Assembly: GCF_000023465.1 (NCBI RefSeq)
Contig: NC_014041.1
Span: 4,269,501-4,333,500 of the forward strand
Origin: Zunongwangia profunda SM-A87
Lineage (GTDB): Bacteria > Bacteroidota > Bacteroidia > Flavobacteriales > Flavobacteriaceae
Direction of reading: 5' to 3'
Length of the DNA: 64,000 nt
A program made the position numbers and the translations under genes. Of this stretch, positions 25,588-34,803 are shown in pieces; the stretch's first letter is position 1, and every line of letters starts with the position of its first letter. The notes beneath the pieces are model-generated. The model was not told where the DNA came from, searched no databases, and saw only the letters and a program-made list of their open reading frames with translations.

Positions 25588-26169
25588 ATGAAAAATAAAC
25601 ACAAAACCTGGATACTCACACTTGCCCTAGCTTTATTTTCATCTGGCCACATTGTGGCCCAGGGGATGCCGGTGTATGATAACACGAACTTTGTCAGCCT
25701 GGTTAAATCTCTTGTGGAATCAGCCAAGCAAACCGCTAATCTTGTCAAGACCGTCAACTTTTTAAAGGCACAGAAAGAGAATATAGAGAAGGTCAATAGC
25801 GTGGTACAGGATTTAAAAGCCGTTCGTGAGATCGGTCGTAACAATCAGCGGCTTATTGCGGTGATGCAGGATGATCTTCGGGATATTTTGAATTCCCCTT
25901 ATATCAAACCCGACGAAATAAGCAGGGTGACCGAATCCTTCAGTGCCGTGGTAGATAACTCCCTGGAGACCGCAAGCTTTATCGATGAGATTTTATCAAG
26001 TGATCATTTAAAAATGAGTGATGCCGAGCGGGCGGATGTTCTAAAGCGAAAAGAACTCGAGTCTAAAGAAATGGTGACCGATGTGCGGCTAAAAACCAAG
26101 CGTTACCGCGAGATCATTTCTTTTCGGGAAATGCAGGACAGGATCAATAATCGGGAAACAGGCTTTTGA
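25588..26169 (+). CDS. traI: conjugation protein TraI (DUF4141-type)
   Basis: 193 residues: signal peptide ending near GHIVAQG, then a long alpha-helical region with coiled-coil character (VESAKQTANLVKTVNFLKAQ and on). This fits the periplasmic TraI/DUF4141 protein, which by position and structure resembles VirB5. It overlaps traJ by 4 bp. Confidence 0.78.
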   Translation: MKNKHKTWILTLALALFSSGHIVAQGMPVYDNTNFVSLVKSLVESAKQTANLVKTVNFLKAQKENIEKVNSVVQDLKAVREIGRNNQRLIAVMQDDLRDILNSPYIKPDEISRVTESFSAVVDNSLETASFIDEILSSDHLKMSDAERADVLKRKELESKEMVTDVRLKTKRYREIISFREMQDRINNRETGF

Positions 26170-27014
26170 TGATGGAAGGGGTAATCATATTGGCTGTAGG
26201 TGTCGAATATATCGATGGTGTTTTCCAAACCATCCAGGAGAGCGAGTTTTCCCGCTATACTATTGTTAGCATGAAAACTTTGGCTGTACTTTTCTTTTTG
26301 GTAAACATCCTTAAAAAGTATAATGAAGGGATAGCCGATAGGCAGGGCTATACCTGGGGGCTTTCCCCCGGTGATTTGGCAAAAAACTTTGCGGTGGTTT
26401 TACTAGTTATTTTTTCAACGCAAATCCTGGGTTTTTTTGACAATATTCTTGTAGCTATTGAAAATCAATACCGCGATACAGCTCCTGCCCTATTGCCACT
26501 TCAGATGCAGGAGATCCCCATCGAAGAAGATGTCTCCCCTATGGGGGCGATGCGTAAAGCTATGGCTTTACTTTATGAGGCTCTAGTTACGCCGCTATAT
26601 GGGTTTAAAACCTTTGCTTTTCTTATCAGCCTGTTTTTATGGATTTTGGATTTATTCATTTATCCCTTATTCCTTGCGGAGCGCTACTTCCTGCTTGGGA
26701 TTATGCAGGCCTTTTTTCCGCTGGTACTTAGCCTGGCGGTATTTGAAAAGTTTCGCTCGATGGCCTATGGTTTTTTCCGGTTGTATGCAGCGGTATATAT
26801 GCTGGTGCCTGCATTCTTCCTGGTTAATGTATTTATCAATGCTCTTTATACGGAAATCAACACCAATTTTTGGGAAAACCTATTCGGTACGGATTACGGG
26901 AGCGGTTTTTTTGCCCCTGTGGTAGAACTGGGTTCGATAGTATTTATCGTTTTTTTAAAATTCAAGCTCTACCGGCGTGCCATTTCATTTACCCTGAGAC
27001 TGTTCACCACTTAA
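26166..27014 (+). CDS. traJ: conjugation membrane protein TraJ (VirB6-like)
   Basis: 282 residues with about six membrane helices spread over the length (for example LAVLFFLVNILKKY, VVLLVIFSTQILGFF and FLISLFLWILDLFIYPLFLA). The position between TraI and TraK, and the ERYFLLGIMQAFFPLVLSLA segment, identify TraJ, the polytopic VirB6 equivalent of the inner-membrane channel. The start overlaps traI. Confidence 0.85.
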   Translation: MMMEGVIILAVGVEYIDGVFQTIQESEFSRYTIVSMKTLAVLFFLVNILKKYNEGIADRQGYTWGLSPGDLAKNFAVVLLVIFSTQILGFFDNILVAIENQYRDTAPALLPLQMQEIPIEEDVSPMGAMRKAMALLYEALVTPLYGFKTFAFLISLFLWILDLFIYPLFLAERYFLLGIMQAFFPLVLSLAVFEKFRSMAYGFFRLYAAVYMLVPAFFLVNVFINALYTEINTNFWENLFGTDYGSGFFAPVVELGSIVFIVFLKFKLYRRAISFTLRLFTT

Positions 27015-27066
27015 TCAATAGCAACCGATATAACCACTTTAAATCATTGAAAAAAATATTCTAAAA

Positions 27067-27681
27067 ATGAAAACACCTTATAAAAATATCTATTCGGTAT
27101 TAAAGGTAAACCGCTTTATCGTGCTGGCCGTAGTGCTTTGCTCGATGTTTTGCAGTGTGTTTGCAATTTGGATGGCCATCTCCACCAGGAATAAGGCCTT
27201 GAACAGTGCCTTCGCCATCAATACCGACGGCAGTATTATTCCTTTAAAACTGGTTACCCAAAAAGAAAACTTCCGGGTAGAGGCCCTGGCCCATTTGGAG
27301 CTGTTTCACACCTACTTCTATAATATTGATGCCAGCAGCTATGAGAAAAACCTGGAAAAAGCATTATGGCTTGGCAATAGTTCGGTAGATAACCTATACA
27401 GGCAGAAAAAGGCCGAAGGGGTTTACAACCGCTTATTGCAGTACTCACTGGTTCAAAAGGTATTAACGATCGATTCGCAGCTCGAAGAAAAGGAGGAATC
27501 GTTTCATTTTAAAACCACTGTTATTTTTGAAATCAACCGCGGCAATATAGTAGACACCTATGAATTAGTAAGCTCAGGAAAACTGCTCATCGTAGATCGA
27601 CACTTTCCCCATAACCCTCACGGACTTCTCATAACGGATTATTTCGAAAACAGTTTAAGAAAAGTACCCTCACAAAATTAA
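27067..27681 (+). CDS. traK: conjugation protein TraK (VirB8-like)
   Basis: 204 residues: short cytoplasmic tail, one membrane helix (FIVLAVVLCSMFCSVFAIWM) and a periplasmic NTF2-like domain, as in VirB8. The motif ALAHLELFHTYFYNIDASSY is typical of TraK. It is followed by traM after 11 bp. Confidence 0.88.
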   Translation: MKTPYKNIYSVLKVNRFIVLAVVLCSMFCSVFAIWMAISTRNKALNSAFAINTDGSIIPLKLVTQKENFRVEALAHLELFHTYFYNIDASSYEKNLEKALWLGNSSVDNLYRQKKAEGVYNRLLQYSLVQKVLTIDSQLEEKEESFHFKTTVIFEINRGNIVDTYELVSSGKLLIVDRHFPHNPHGLLITDYFENSLRKVPSQN

Positions 27682-27692
27682 AATTAGAACGG

Positions 27693-28679
27693 ATGAAAAT
27701 TGAAAAGAACAAAATTGTATTCATTAGCGTCCTGGTGGTCATTGTGATTTTTCTTGTCACCTATACCTTAATGATCACTGGGGAGGAGGAAGAGCAACAG
27801 GAAAACCTCAGGCAAACGGAAATCCCAGCCCTTGAAGAAGAAAGCCAGCAAACCTATGATTCCAAACTGGAGGCTATTGATAACCTCAAAGAAGTTCGGG
27901 ATAGGAATGCGCCAAGTATTTATGATGAAACGTTTTTGGATTCTTTAGGTTATTACGACACCGAGCTTTTGGAAAAAGAAAAAGAGCGCAAGATCGATAG
28001 TATTTATGAGCTGGGAAAAGCCCGGCAGGCGCAAATTGTAAACCTTACACAAACTCGGCCAACCAGACCACCGGAGAATAACGGCTCATACTCAATTAAA
28101 ACAATAGCGAAGGCTGATACTGCAGAGATTCAGGAAGCGCAAAAAATAGCGGCCAAAGAAATGGAATTGGAACATCAATTATTCTTTGCTTCTGCATCTA
28201 TGAAACCCGAGGTTTCTTCCAAAGAAGCTACCGATAAGGAAATTAAGGTGGTCGTCGATGGCACCCAGGTAGTCAAAGCCAACTCCAGGCTTCGGATGCG
28301 ACTTTCGCAGCCTGCCAGGATTGGTGATAAACTTATTCCCAAAAGCACCCCGGTTTTTGGTTTTGTTAGTTTTCAGCCTAATCGTGTCCTGATTGAGATT
28401 GAAAATATCAATAAGCATCAAACTAGCCTAAAAGCTTTTGACCTTGAAGATGGTAGCGAAGGTATCTACATCGAGAATAATTTCCGGGCGGAAGTAACCA
28501 CGGAAGTCTTGGATGATGTAATCGGTGATATTAATATCCCAAGTGTACCCCAGGTCACTGGAATAAGCAAAGTATTTCGCCGAAATAACCGCAATGTAAA
28601 AGTGACCATTCTAAATAATTACAGATTAATTCTCAAAGCCAGCAGACCTGAATCAAATTGGGGATTGGCTAACCAATAA
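27693..28679 (+). CDS. traM: conjugation protein TraM (VirB10-like)
   Basis: 328 residues, shorter than most TraM (about 400 or more). A membrane anchor (IVFISVLVVIVIFLVTYTLM) is followed by a long acidic, glutamine-rich linker and the C-terminal TraM/VirB10-like beta domain (SRLRMRLSQPARIGDKLIPK, then GFVSFQPNRVLIEIENI). It spans the periplasm to contact the outer-membrane TraN. The linker is the shortened part. Confidence 0.88.
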   Translation: MKIEKNKIVFISVLVVIVIFLVTYTLMITGEEEEQQENLRQTEIPALEEESQQTYDSKLEAIDNLKEVRDRNAPSIYDETFLDSLGYYDTELLEKEKERKIDSIYELGKARQAQIVNLTQTRPTRPPENNGSYSIKTIAKADTAEIQEAQKIAAKEMELEHQLFFASASMKPEVSSKEATDKEIKVVVDGTQVVKANSRLRMRLSQPARIGDKLIPKSTPVFGFVSFQPNRVLIEIENINKHQTSLKAFDLEDGSEGIYIENNFRAEVTTEVLDDVIGDINIPSVPQVTGISKVFRRNNRNVKVTILNNYRLILKASRPESNWGLANQ

Positions 28680-28689
28680 AACAATCATT

Positions 28690-29523
28690 ATGAAAAAGTA
28701 TATTTTAACCAAGGCCGCTCTACTTGTTTTTATTATGACCAGTGCACAAACCCAGGAAAAACTGGACACTATTTACGCTAATGAGTACAAGAATGTTGCG
28801 CTATTTTTTCCAGAGGAAATTAGCCAGGGTATTACCGGTGCTGAGCATTTTGTCTTTACCTACAACCGGGAAAAGCAGCAACACTTCGGACTGCTGCAGG
28901 CCAAGCCCGGCAGAGAAAGTAATTTACTTGTTATCGGAACAAATGGTTCGGTATTCTCCTATATCCTGAAGTATAAGAAACAGCTTTCCCGGCTGAACTA
29001 TTTTATCCCTGAAGCGGAAAGGATTGGAAAAGAAAAGCCAGTTGTCAAGGATTCAGTTAAGGACAAAAAACCGCAAAAGAACTTAAACAAGAAGGAAGAT
29101 CATTACCGCAGATTCTGCAGCTACCTGCTGAGTAAAAAGCAACACATAGGCCGCATAAAAAAACGCAAGAACGGTATTATTTTAAGTGTTGAGAATATCG
29201 TTTATAATAAGGAGCAGCTCTATTTTGTGATCGAAATTGAGAATAGATCCAGCCTGGATTATGATCTTAATTTCTTAAACCTGGCGATTGAAACCCGCAA
29301 AAAGGGAAAGAAGAAATCCTTACAACGCTTATACCAGGATCCGGTTTTCAAGTACAACTTGCCGGCTAAGATTGGAAAAAAACAAACGGTAAGATTGGTT
29401 TATGTGATGCCAAAATTTTCCTTGTCTAAAGAAAGGAGGGCGATATTGGAACTTAATGAAAAGGATGGGGAACGTAATTTAAAACTAAAGATCTCCCATC
29501 GGTTTATTAATAATCCTAATTGA
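28690..29523 (+). CDS. traN: conjugation protein TraN (DUF4138, VirB9-like)
   Basis: 277 residues. A signal peptide is followed by LDTIYANEYKNVALFFPEEI and the long beta-rich DUF4138 domain (IVYNKEQLYFVIEIENRSSL, then LDYDLNFLNLAIETRKK). It is the outer-membrane-side subunit and the last gene of this operon. Genes for TraL, TraO, TraP and TraQ are not present after it, so this operon is a reduced version. Confidence 0.88.
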   Translation: MKKYILTKAALLVFIMTSAQTQEKLDTIYANEYKNVALFFPEEISQGITGAEHFVFTYNREKQQHFGLLQAKPGRESNLLVIGTNGSVFSYILKYKKQLSRLNYFIPEAERIGKEKPVVKDSVKDKKPQKNLNKKEDHYRRFCSYLLSKKQHIGRIKKRKNGIILSVENIVYNKEQLYFVIEIENRSSLDYDLNFLNLAIETRKKGKKKSLQRLYQDPVFKYNLPAKIGKKQTVRLVYVMPKFSLSKERRAILELNEKDGERNLKLKISHRFINNPN

Positions 29524-29552
29524 TAATTTTGAAAAATTCCGACTTTAAAAGT

Positions 29553-30908
29553 TTAAATTTTTCTGGCTTTTGCACCCCTGCCAGTCAGTCTATAACGCTG
29601 TTTACTACTTTGTGGTTTCTCGGGAATGGTCATTTCAATCAAGCCTTCGGCAAGTGCAGGTTGCAAATAATTTTTTCTAAAATTTTCTCTATCGGAAAGT
29701 CCTAAATGATATTGCAACTCACTTCTGCTATCTTCACCATTAATCACATTTAAGAGATCCTGAACTTGCGGGGTTACTTGCGGGGTCTCTTGCAGGGTTA
29801 CTTGCGGGGTTTCATTAGTAGTTTTATCAAAAACTTCTTCTGAAGCTGGAAAAACCATTCGTAAAAAGTTCTCGGAGAAACGGAAGGAATCTTTACTATA
29901 GGATTCTAATATTCTGGGGATCCCCGATCCAAGTTGTTCTACCAAATCTAGGTCTTTATAAATGCGCATTAATTCTTTGTTGCGGGGAATCGAAAAACCT
30001 TCAAAAAATTCATTTTTACTTAAGCCATCCGGTAAAGAACCTGCAGAAGTGATTTCTATCCGATCACTAAAAATTTCAAACTTTGGAGCTATTTCACGAG
30101 TGTAATCATTATGGACAAAGGCATTTATAATGGCTTCCCGCAGTGCAATGGCATTCCAAAGACGATGTTCTTTTCGTTCACTGTGGGTGATTTTGGTAAT
30201 CGTTCGATTTTCCAAGTTCATTTTATCCAATACGCTCTTAGTGGCTTTTATTAAAGAGCAGTAACCATATTCATTACTTTCAACTAAATCGACCCGTGTA
30301 TTCCCTTTATACTTAGCTAATTTAACAGAAACATTATTTTCATCTGCTAATAAATATGCTGCATAATTCAAGTCTCCTCCTGTCGTAGTTAGCTCTAAAT
30401 TTTTTCTGAATTGTTTGTTGAGGGGCTTTTGTTTTTCCTGGTAATATATATGAAGTTGCTCAAACCTTAAATCCTGTCGGTGTGCTTTTATTTTTCCGAT
30501 AGAATTTCGGGTACGTGTGGCAAAAAGTTCTTCAATGAGTTTTTGTGACATAGGCTCTGCCGCAGAACCAAGCCGTATAAAACAACCTTTTTCACTCATT
30601 CCAAATTTTTTGAGATGGTAAGGTTTTTCTGAACCGCTTGCTACGATGATTTTCAGAATATCATTCCCATCCCGTTCCTCAGTTACAATATCAAATAACC
30701 CAAGTGCAGAAGGCCGTATATTGTTCCTTACCCTATCCTTAATTTTCAATTGCACACTATCAGGATCTTTCACCCCAAAAGTTCTTCCTTCCTTATCAAT
30801 CCCTATATAGATAATACCGCCTTCACGATAATTTAAAAAAGCAACAACTTCTTTCTCCAAACCATCGGAAAGCTCCCTTTTATATTCTATACGGTTGGTC
30901 TCACTCAT
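29553..30908 (-). CDS. AlbA_2-domain ATP-binding regulator-like protein
   Basis: 451 residues from the ATG at 30908 (a longer frame would run into the coupling-protein gene). An N-terminal AlbA_2 domain (NRIEYKRELSDGLEKEVVAF, then GIIYIGIDKEGRTFGVKD) leads to a GHKL-like ATPase region (HRLWNAIALREAIINAFVHN, then RIEITSAGSLPDGL and GSGIPRI). A winged helix comes at the C-terminus. Between them lies a repeat of TPQV units (29765-29815). Such proteins are common in mobile elements and some are defence components; no fixed function is known. It faces the tra operon tail to tail. Confidence 0.82.
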   Translation of the reverse strand: MSETNRIEYKRELSDGLEKEVVAFLNYREGGIIYIGIDKEGRTFGVKDPDSVQLKIKDRVRNNIRPSALGLFDIVTEERDGNDILKIIVASGSEKPYHLKKFGMSEKGCFIRLGSAAEPMSQKLIEELFATRTRNSIGKIKAHRQDLRFEQLHIYYQEKQKPLNKQFRKNLELTTTGGDLNYAAYLLADENNVSVKLAKYKGNTRVDLVESNEYGYCSLIKATKSVLDKMNLENRTITKITHSERKEHRLWNAIALREAIINAFVHNDYTREIAPKFEIFSDRIEITSAGSLPDGLSKNEFFEGFSIPRNKELMRIYKDLDLVEQLGSGIPRILESYSKDSFRFSENFLRMVFPASEEVFDKTTNETPQVTLQETPQVTPQVQDLLNVINGEDSRSELQYHLGLSDRENFRKNYLQPALAEGLIEMTIPEKPQSSKQRYRLTGRGAKARKI

Positions 30909-30942
30909 AAAAAAGATTTTAACGCCACAAATATACTTATAA

Positions 30943-32535
30943 TTACTGGTCAAATATAGACTTGGCCTCCTTATACACCCGCTCAAAATTAGATTCCAAA
31001 TCAGCTTTGGAATAAGGTTTTTGATCTTTAGCCGAAGGCAGATCGCGCCTAATATTCTGCAATCTAAACTGTACCTTTTTATCCTTTCCATCTGCATAGG
31101 TTATAAATTCTCCCTGGTTCAGGCGAAAGAAAACATCGGCACGGATTTTTGGGATTTCCTTCTCCCCGGTTGTTACTCGGGTATCAAAATCAAGGCTATA
31201 CCCGCGGTTGACACTGGTGGTAGGTTTCTTTACAATTTCAAAAAAGCGCTCGTAGTATTTGGCGGTGTCGGGGTCATTTACCTTTCCAAAGAACTGGTAG
31301 GACAGGTTGCTTAAAATAGCCTTACTAGCTTTATCCCCATACATCATATCATTTTGGATCTTATCCTGCATTACATAAATAGTAGCGATATCATAACTCC
31401 TCAGGGTTGCCGGGATCCGGTGCATATTCAACAAACGAAGGGTGGGGGCTTCTTCCATCAGTAGGAAGGAAGCTTTGGAGTTTCGCACACTCATTTGTTT
31501 AGTTATGGTATGGATAATAGTGGCTATTACCGGAGAGTAGGAAGCTTCGTATTTTGGATTGTTCACTACGGAAATAACTGCAGGGTTTTCTTCACTATTA
31601 ATATTAAGCGGAACCTCATCTTTAGAAAGCACCATAAAAATCTGCTGGGTACTGATCCTTTTAAGCGCATTGGCCAGGGTACTTTTTACACCGGCCGTTT
31701 GCCGCTCAGAATCTTTCCCACTGATAAAGGCATCGGCCATTGCTCGGGAGGTGGTATTGGTTTCCAAAAACTGGATCAGGCTATCGGTATCCAGGTACTG
31801 GTAGGTAGCGATAAGGTGCGGGAGCGTACAAAACTTCGGGTAATCCGTTTTTAATTTCCAGATCAGTCCCCCGATTAGCCCTTCTGCGGCATCATTAAAA
31901 AATTTTGTAGTCCCCGAGGTACCTGACTCTCGTTGTTCAAGTAGGTTTTCCACTAGGACCCGGGAGACTTCATTGACGCTTTCCTCATTTTCCAGGTATC
32001 GTGGAGCTATGGGATTCACCCGATGGATGATTTTATCAAAGGAAATAATCTTAAAGGGAATTTCCCGGTCCTTAAAAAGGGGATAGGCCATTTCGGTAAG
32101 CTCAAAGTCCTTATAGTCGTGAATCACCCCACAAAAATTTTCCTTTTGAAAATGCTTTAAAAAGCCATACACCACGCTTTCGGTCTTCCCGCTTCCGGCA
32201 GAGCCAATAACGGAAACACCGCGTTTAATATTCTCCAGTTTAAATTTTCCGTTGGTGGTCGTAAAACCGACTTGGTATTTTCTATCGATCTTTTTATTAT
32301 TCTCACCCTTATGTAAAAATACATACATCAGGGTATTGATTAGGAGCAACGGACACCCCAGGAATAATAAAGCCGGAATCCACTGGTTATCCTGGACCCC
32401 ATAAATGCCAAGGGTCACTATCAGCAATAAATTCAAAATAAAAGCAAAGCGGTTGATCAGCCTAAAACATATATAGAACAATATGCTTACCAGCCCGATG
32501 ATCAGAAGCAGTCTAACAAGATTTTCTATGTCCAT
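30943..32535 (-). CDS. mobC: type IV coupling protein (VirD4/TraG-like, MobC)
   Basis: 530 residues with three N-terminal membrane helices, Walker A VIGSAGSGKTES (about residues 109-120), and the VMQDKIQNDMMYGDKASKAI segment of Bacteroidota coupling proteins. It links the relaxase-bound DNA to the mating pore. Its ATG follows the relaxase stop by 11 bp on the same strand. Confidence 0.92.
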   Translation of the reverse strand: MDIENLVRLLLIIGLVSILFYICFRLINRFAFILNLLLIVTLGIYGVQDNQWIPALLFLGCPLLLINTLMYVFLHKGENNKKIDRKYQVGFTTTNGKFKLENIKRGVSVIGSAGSGKTESVVYGFLKHFQKENFCGVIHDYKDFELTEMAYPLFKDREIPFKIISFDKIIHRVNPIAPRYLENEESVNEVSRVLVENLLEQRESGTSGTTKFFNDAAEGLIGGLIWKLKTDYPKFCTLPHLIATYQYLDTDSLIQFLETNTTSRAMADAFISGKDSERQTAGVKSTLANALKRISTQQIFMVLSKDEVPLNINSEENPAVISVVNNPKYEASYSPVIATIIHTITKQMSVRNSKASFLLMEEAPTLRLLNMHRIPATLRSYDIATIYVMQDKIQNDMMYGDKASKAILSNLSYQFFGKVNDPDTAKYYERFFEIVKKPTTSVNRGYSLDFDTRVTTGEKEIPKIRADVFFRLNQGEFITYADGKDKKVQFRLQNIRRDLPSAKDQKPYSKADLESNFERVYKEAKSIFDQ

Positions 32536-32546
32536 AATAATTAAAA

Positions 32547-33578
32547 TTAAATACCGATTGAACTTGATTTAACGGCTAGCTCCACCCCTTTCTTAAGCCT
32601 GTTAAAAATTTTGAGGGCAACTTGTGCCTGGGAAGTTGGAATGCTGGGCATCATCGGGATCCCTGATTCCCGGATAAGTTTAAAAGCAAGTGCTTTTTCG
32701 TTAGCCGGTAATCCCATTAGCGCGGTAAAATAGTGGTTCGGGTTTTTAATAAATTCCTTTCGAGCCGTATAGGTTTCCACAAAATTGCGCTGATAGCCGA
32801 AGGTTTTATCAAAGGTCTTTTCTGCTTTTTCAAAAAAGCGGTCCCGGTCAAATCCGCGTTTAACGGTCTTACCATTAAAATTAACTTCCGAAGCTTTGTA
32901 TTTACTTCCCGGGGATAAGCTAACCGAATTGGAAGCATCTTTTCTACTTACGATAATATGAATATGGCTTTGGTTTCCTGCTTTGGGCATCCCCTGTACA
33001 ATTCGCTTACCATCTTGCCGGTGTGGTGCCCTGGTTTCCAGTTTCTCAATTTCCTTTTCCCGTTTTTGAATACTTCCCTGCATCAGCTCGGTTTCTATTT
33101 TTCGGATTTCACTTTTGAGTTGAAGGATTTTAGTGGCATAAGGTTGGTTTTCGCGAACCTGGCGATCTGTACCTTTAAAACTCCGGCTATGTTCAATTTT
33201 AGCGTAATATTTAATATCATTGACATTAATTGGCCTTCCGTCTATTTCACGGTTAAAGCAGGCCACATAATCCTTCATCAATTCCCGGGTGTACTTTTTT
33301 AGATCCTTACTACTGCTTTGTAGGCGTTTTAATTCATATTTGGAAGGGCTAACGGTAATGGAATAGAACTTGGGTTCTTTCTTTTTGAGCTTGGAGGTAT
33401 TATTATCAATTTCTTTGACGACTTTCTCAGGGGTAATGGCATCCTCATATTGATTAAAGAAATGTTCCTTTACCCCTTCTTCTATCCCTTCATTTTCTTT
33501 TTCCAGGTAGCTAACAAAACCGGCCGAACTTTGGGAGTAATTCCCACCTAATTTTTGGGGAGTGATCGTGATATACAT
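32547..33578 (-). CDS. mobB: relaxase / mobilisation protein (DUF5712, MobB-like)
   Basis: 343 residues starting MYITITPQKLGGNYSQSSAG. The metal-binding histidine motif QSHIHIIVSRKDASN (about residues 206-220) and the KFYSITVSPSKYEL core match the Bacteroidota DUF5712 relaxases, which nick at oriT. The gene lies between the small Mob protein and the coupling protein in the usual order. Confidence 0.88.
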   Translation of the reverse strand: MYITITPQKLGGNYSQSSAGFVSYLEKENEGIEEGVKEHFFNQYEDAITPEKVVKEIDNNTSKLKKKEPKFYSITVSPSKYELKRLQSSSKDLKKYTRELMKDYVACFNREIDGRPINVNDIKYYAKIEHSRSFKGTDRQVRENQPYATKILQLKSEIRKIETELMQGSIQKREKEIEKLETRAPHRQDGKRIVQGMPKAGNQSHIHIIVSRKDASNSVSLSPGSKYKASEVNFNGKTVKRGFDRDRFFEKAEKTFDKTFGYQRNFVETYTARKEFIKNPNHYFTALMGLPANEKALAFKLIRESGIPMMPSIPTSQAQVALKIFNRLKKGVELAVKSSSIGI

Positions 33579-33589
33579 AGCAGGAAATT

Positions 33590-34066
33590 TTAAAGGTTAT
33601 TATCAGAAAAATTCTTTTCACCCCTACCATCTTGTTCCTGTTTGGGAATACCATCTTTTTTCTCCCGGAGGATTTTCTTTTCCAGGATGAGGGGTTTCTT
33701 TGGAGGTGCTTCGGTTTGGAAAAGTGAGGCGATCATCGCCGCGGTAGGTTTGGTTTGGGTTTTTTCCATATCACGCATAATGGCAATAACCGCATTGATA
33801 CGTTTCTTAAAAGAAGCTTCGATAGTCCTGCCGGTTGGCCCTAATTTTTCGTGGGGGGAAATTTCATTATAGAAAAAAAACTCCAGCATTGTTTCCAGGG
33901 CTTCGGTGTGTGATTTGAAGTGTGTTCTTGAAAATTCCTGGAAACGTTTTGCTGTTTCTTTTTTAAACCTGATGCCAATAAATGAGTCCATAATTCGCCG
34001 ATTTGTCGCAAATTCTTCCCTAGAAATGGGCGTTGGCAGGCCATTTGTCGCAAATTGCTTAAACAC
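33590..34066 (-). CDS. mobA: accessory mobilisation protein (BfmA/BtgA-like, MobA)
   Basis: 158 residues. The core MDSFIGIRFKKETAKRFQEF is a ribbon-helix-helix-like start and may be the true N-terminus (ATG at 33988, giving 132 residues). The C-terminus is basic and low in complexity. BfmA/BtgA proteins bind oriT and assist the relaxase. It is the first gene downstream of the probable oriT, and 12 bp separate it from the relaxase gene. Confidence 0.8.
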   Translation of the reverse strand: MFKQFATNGLPTPISREEFATNRRIMDSFIGIRFKKETAKRFQEFSRTHFKSHTEALETMLEFFFYNEISPHEKLGPTGRTIEASFKKRINAVIAIMRDMEKTQTKPTAAMIASLFQTEAPPKKPLILEKKILREKKDGIPKQEQDGRGEKNFSDNNL

Positions 34067-34085
34067 AGGAATTCAAACAAACATT

Positions 34086-34184
34086 AAATAACTGATTTAC
34101 AGTTATTTAAAAACGAAAAGGAGTACTTAACATCGCGTAGCGTGTTACCCTCTTGCTACTCCTTTTCGTCCCGCAGCGCGGGAC
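34086..34184 (-). other. probable origin of transfer (oriT) region
   Basis: Directly upstream of the mob genes. Three inverted repeats are packed into 100 bp: aaataactg / cagttattt (34086-34108), acgaaaaggagta (34113-34125) with its exact partner tactccttttcgt (34157-34169), and the GC hairpin gtcccgc-ag-... ending gcgggac (34168-34184). Such nested repeats next to relaxase genes mark oriT. The nick site is not identified. Confidence 0.55.
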
Positions 34185-34468
34185 AAAAATTCCGTACAAT
34201 TTGGCCTATTGCCTGTCTTGATAGACAGTCAAAAGCCCCTTGCCATTTTTCAGGAAAAAATTTCCGTTGTTAATTATTTGATTGCAGGTTTATCGGCGAA
34301 AGTCAAAAATGGATACGCCTGCGTAAATTTGAATGCTGAAAGTCAGCGAAATAAATATAAGGATTTTTTTAGTACCAGGTTGTAATAAACAAATATTTCC
34401 TATTCAACAGGGTGAGCAAATTCAGGAATTTTTTTATCTTTATTGAATAGGTTTCAATGACCTAAAAA

Positions 34469-34508
34469 GAAAGGGGAAATTCAGGTAACAGCGAATTTTC
34501 CCTTTTTG
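34469..34508 (+). terminator. possible terminator in the gene-free region
   Basis: aaaggggaaattc and gaattttcccttttt form an imperfect stem followed by T residues. No gene ends directly before it on the plus strand. The rest of 34185-34592 shows no gene. Confidence 0.4.
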
Positions 34509-34592
34509 TTTTCAAGGAATTGGTTTATATAAAAAACTGCCGAATACATTTTAGAATAAAATACTTGGGAGCTTCTTGAATGATTAACCTAT

Positions 34593-34791
34593 TCAGATAT
34601 TAAAAATATAGGTATAGGAATATAAGTTTTTTAAGCCTTCCTCCTCGATTATTTTCTTAAAATCGGATTGGTGTTCCCTTGCATACCTTTGGATCGATTT
34701 CCCGTATTTTTGGGGTTACTTCTTCCCGGGAAATTTTGATTAGCCGTTTTTGGGGTTTTTTGTTCAAATCGTTAAAATTCAGATAAACCAT
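34593..34791 (-). pseudogene. small conjugation-region protein with a 1-bp frameshift
   Basis: From the ATG at 34791 the frame reads MVYLNFNDLNKKPQKRLIKI and so on, but stops early at 34657. One extra G near 34685-34690 explains this: deleting it restores DPKYAREHQSDFKKIIEEEG and a tail LKNLYSYTYIF. This matches a short (about 65 aa) protein often found between SSB/RadC and mob genes. The break may be real or a sequencing error. Confidence 0.65.
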
Positions 34792-34803
34792 GACTTTCGG
34801 GTT

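Noticed and set aside
30909..31097. N-terminal extension of the AlbA_2 protein
   Set aside because: It would run antisense-free but inside the coupling-protein gene; the protein fold starts at the ATG at 30908.
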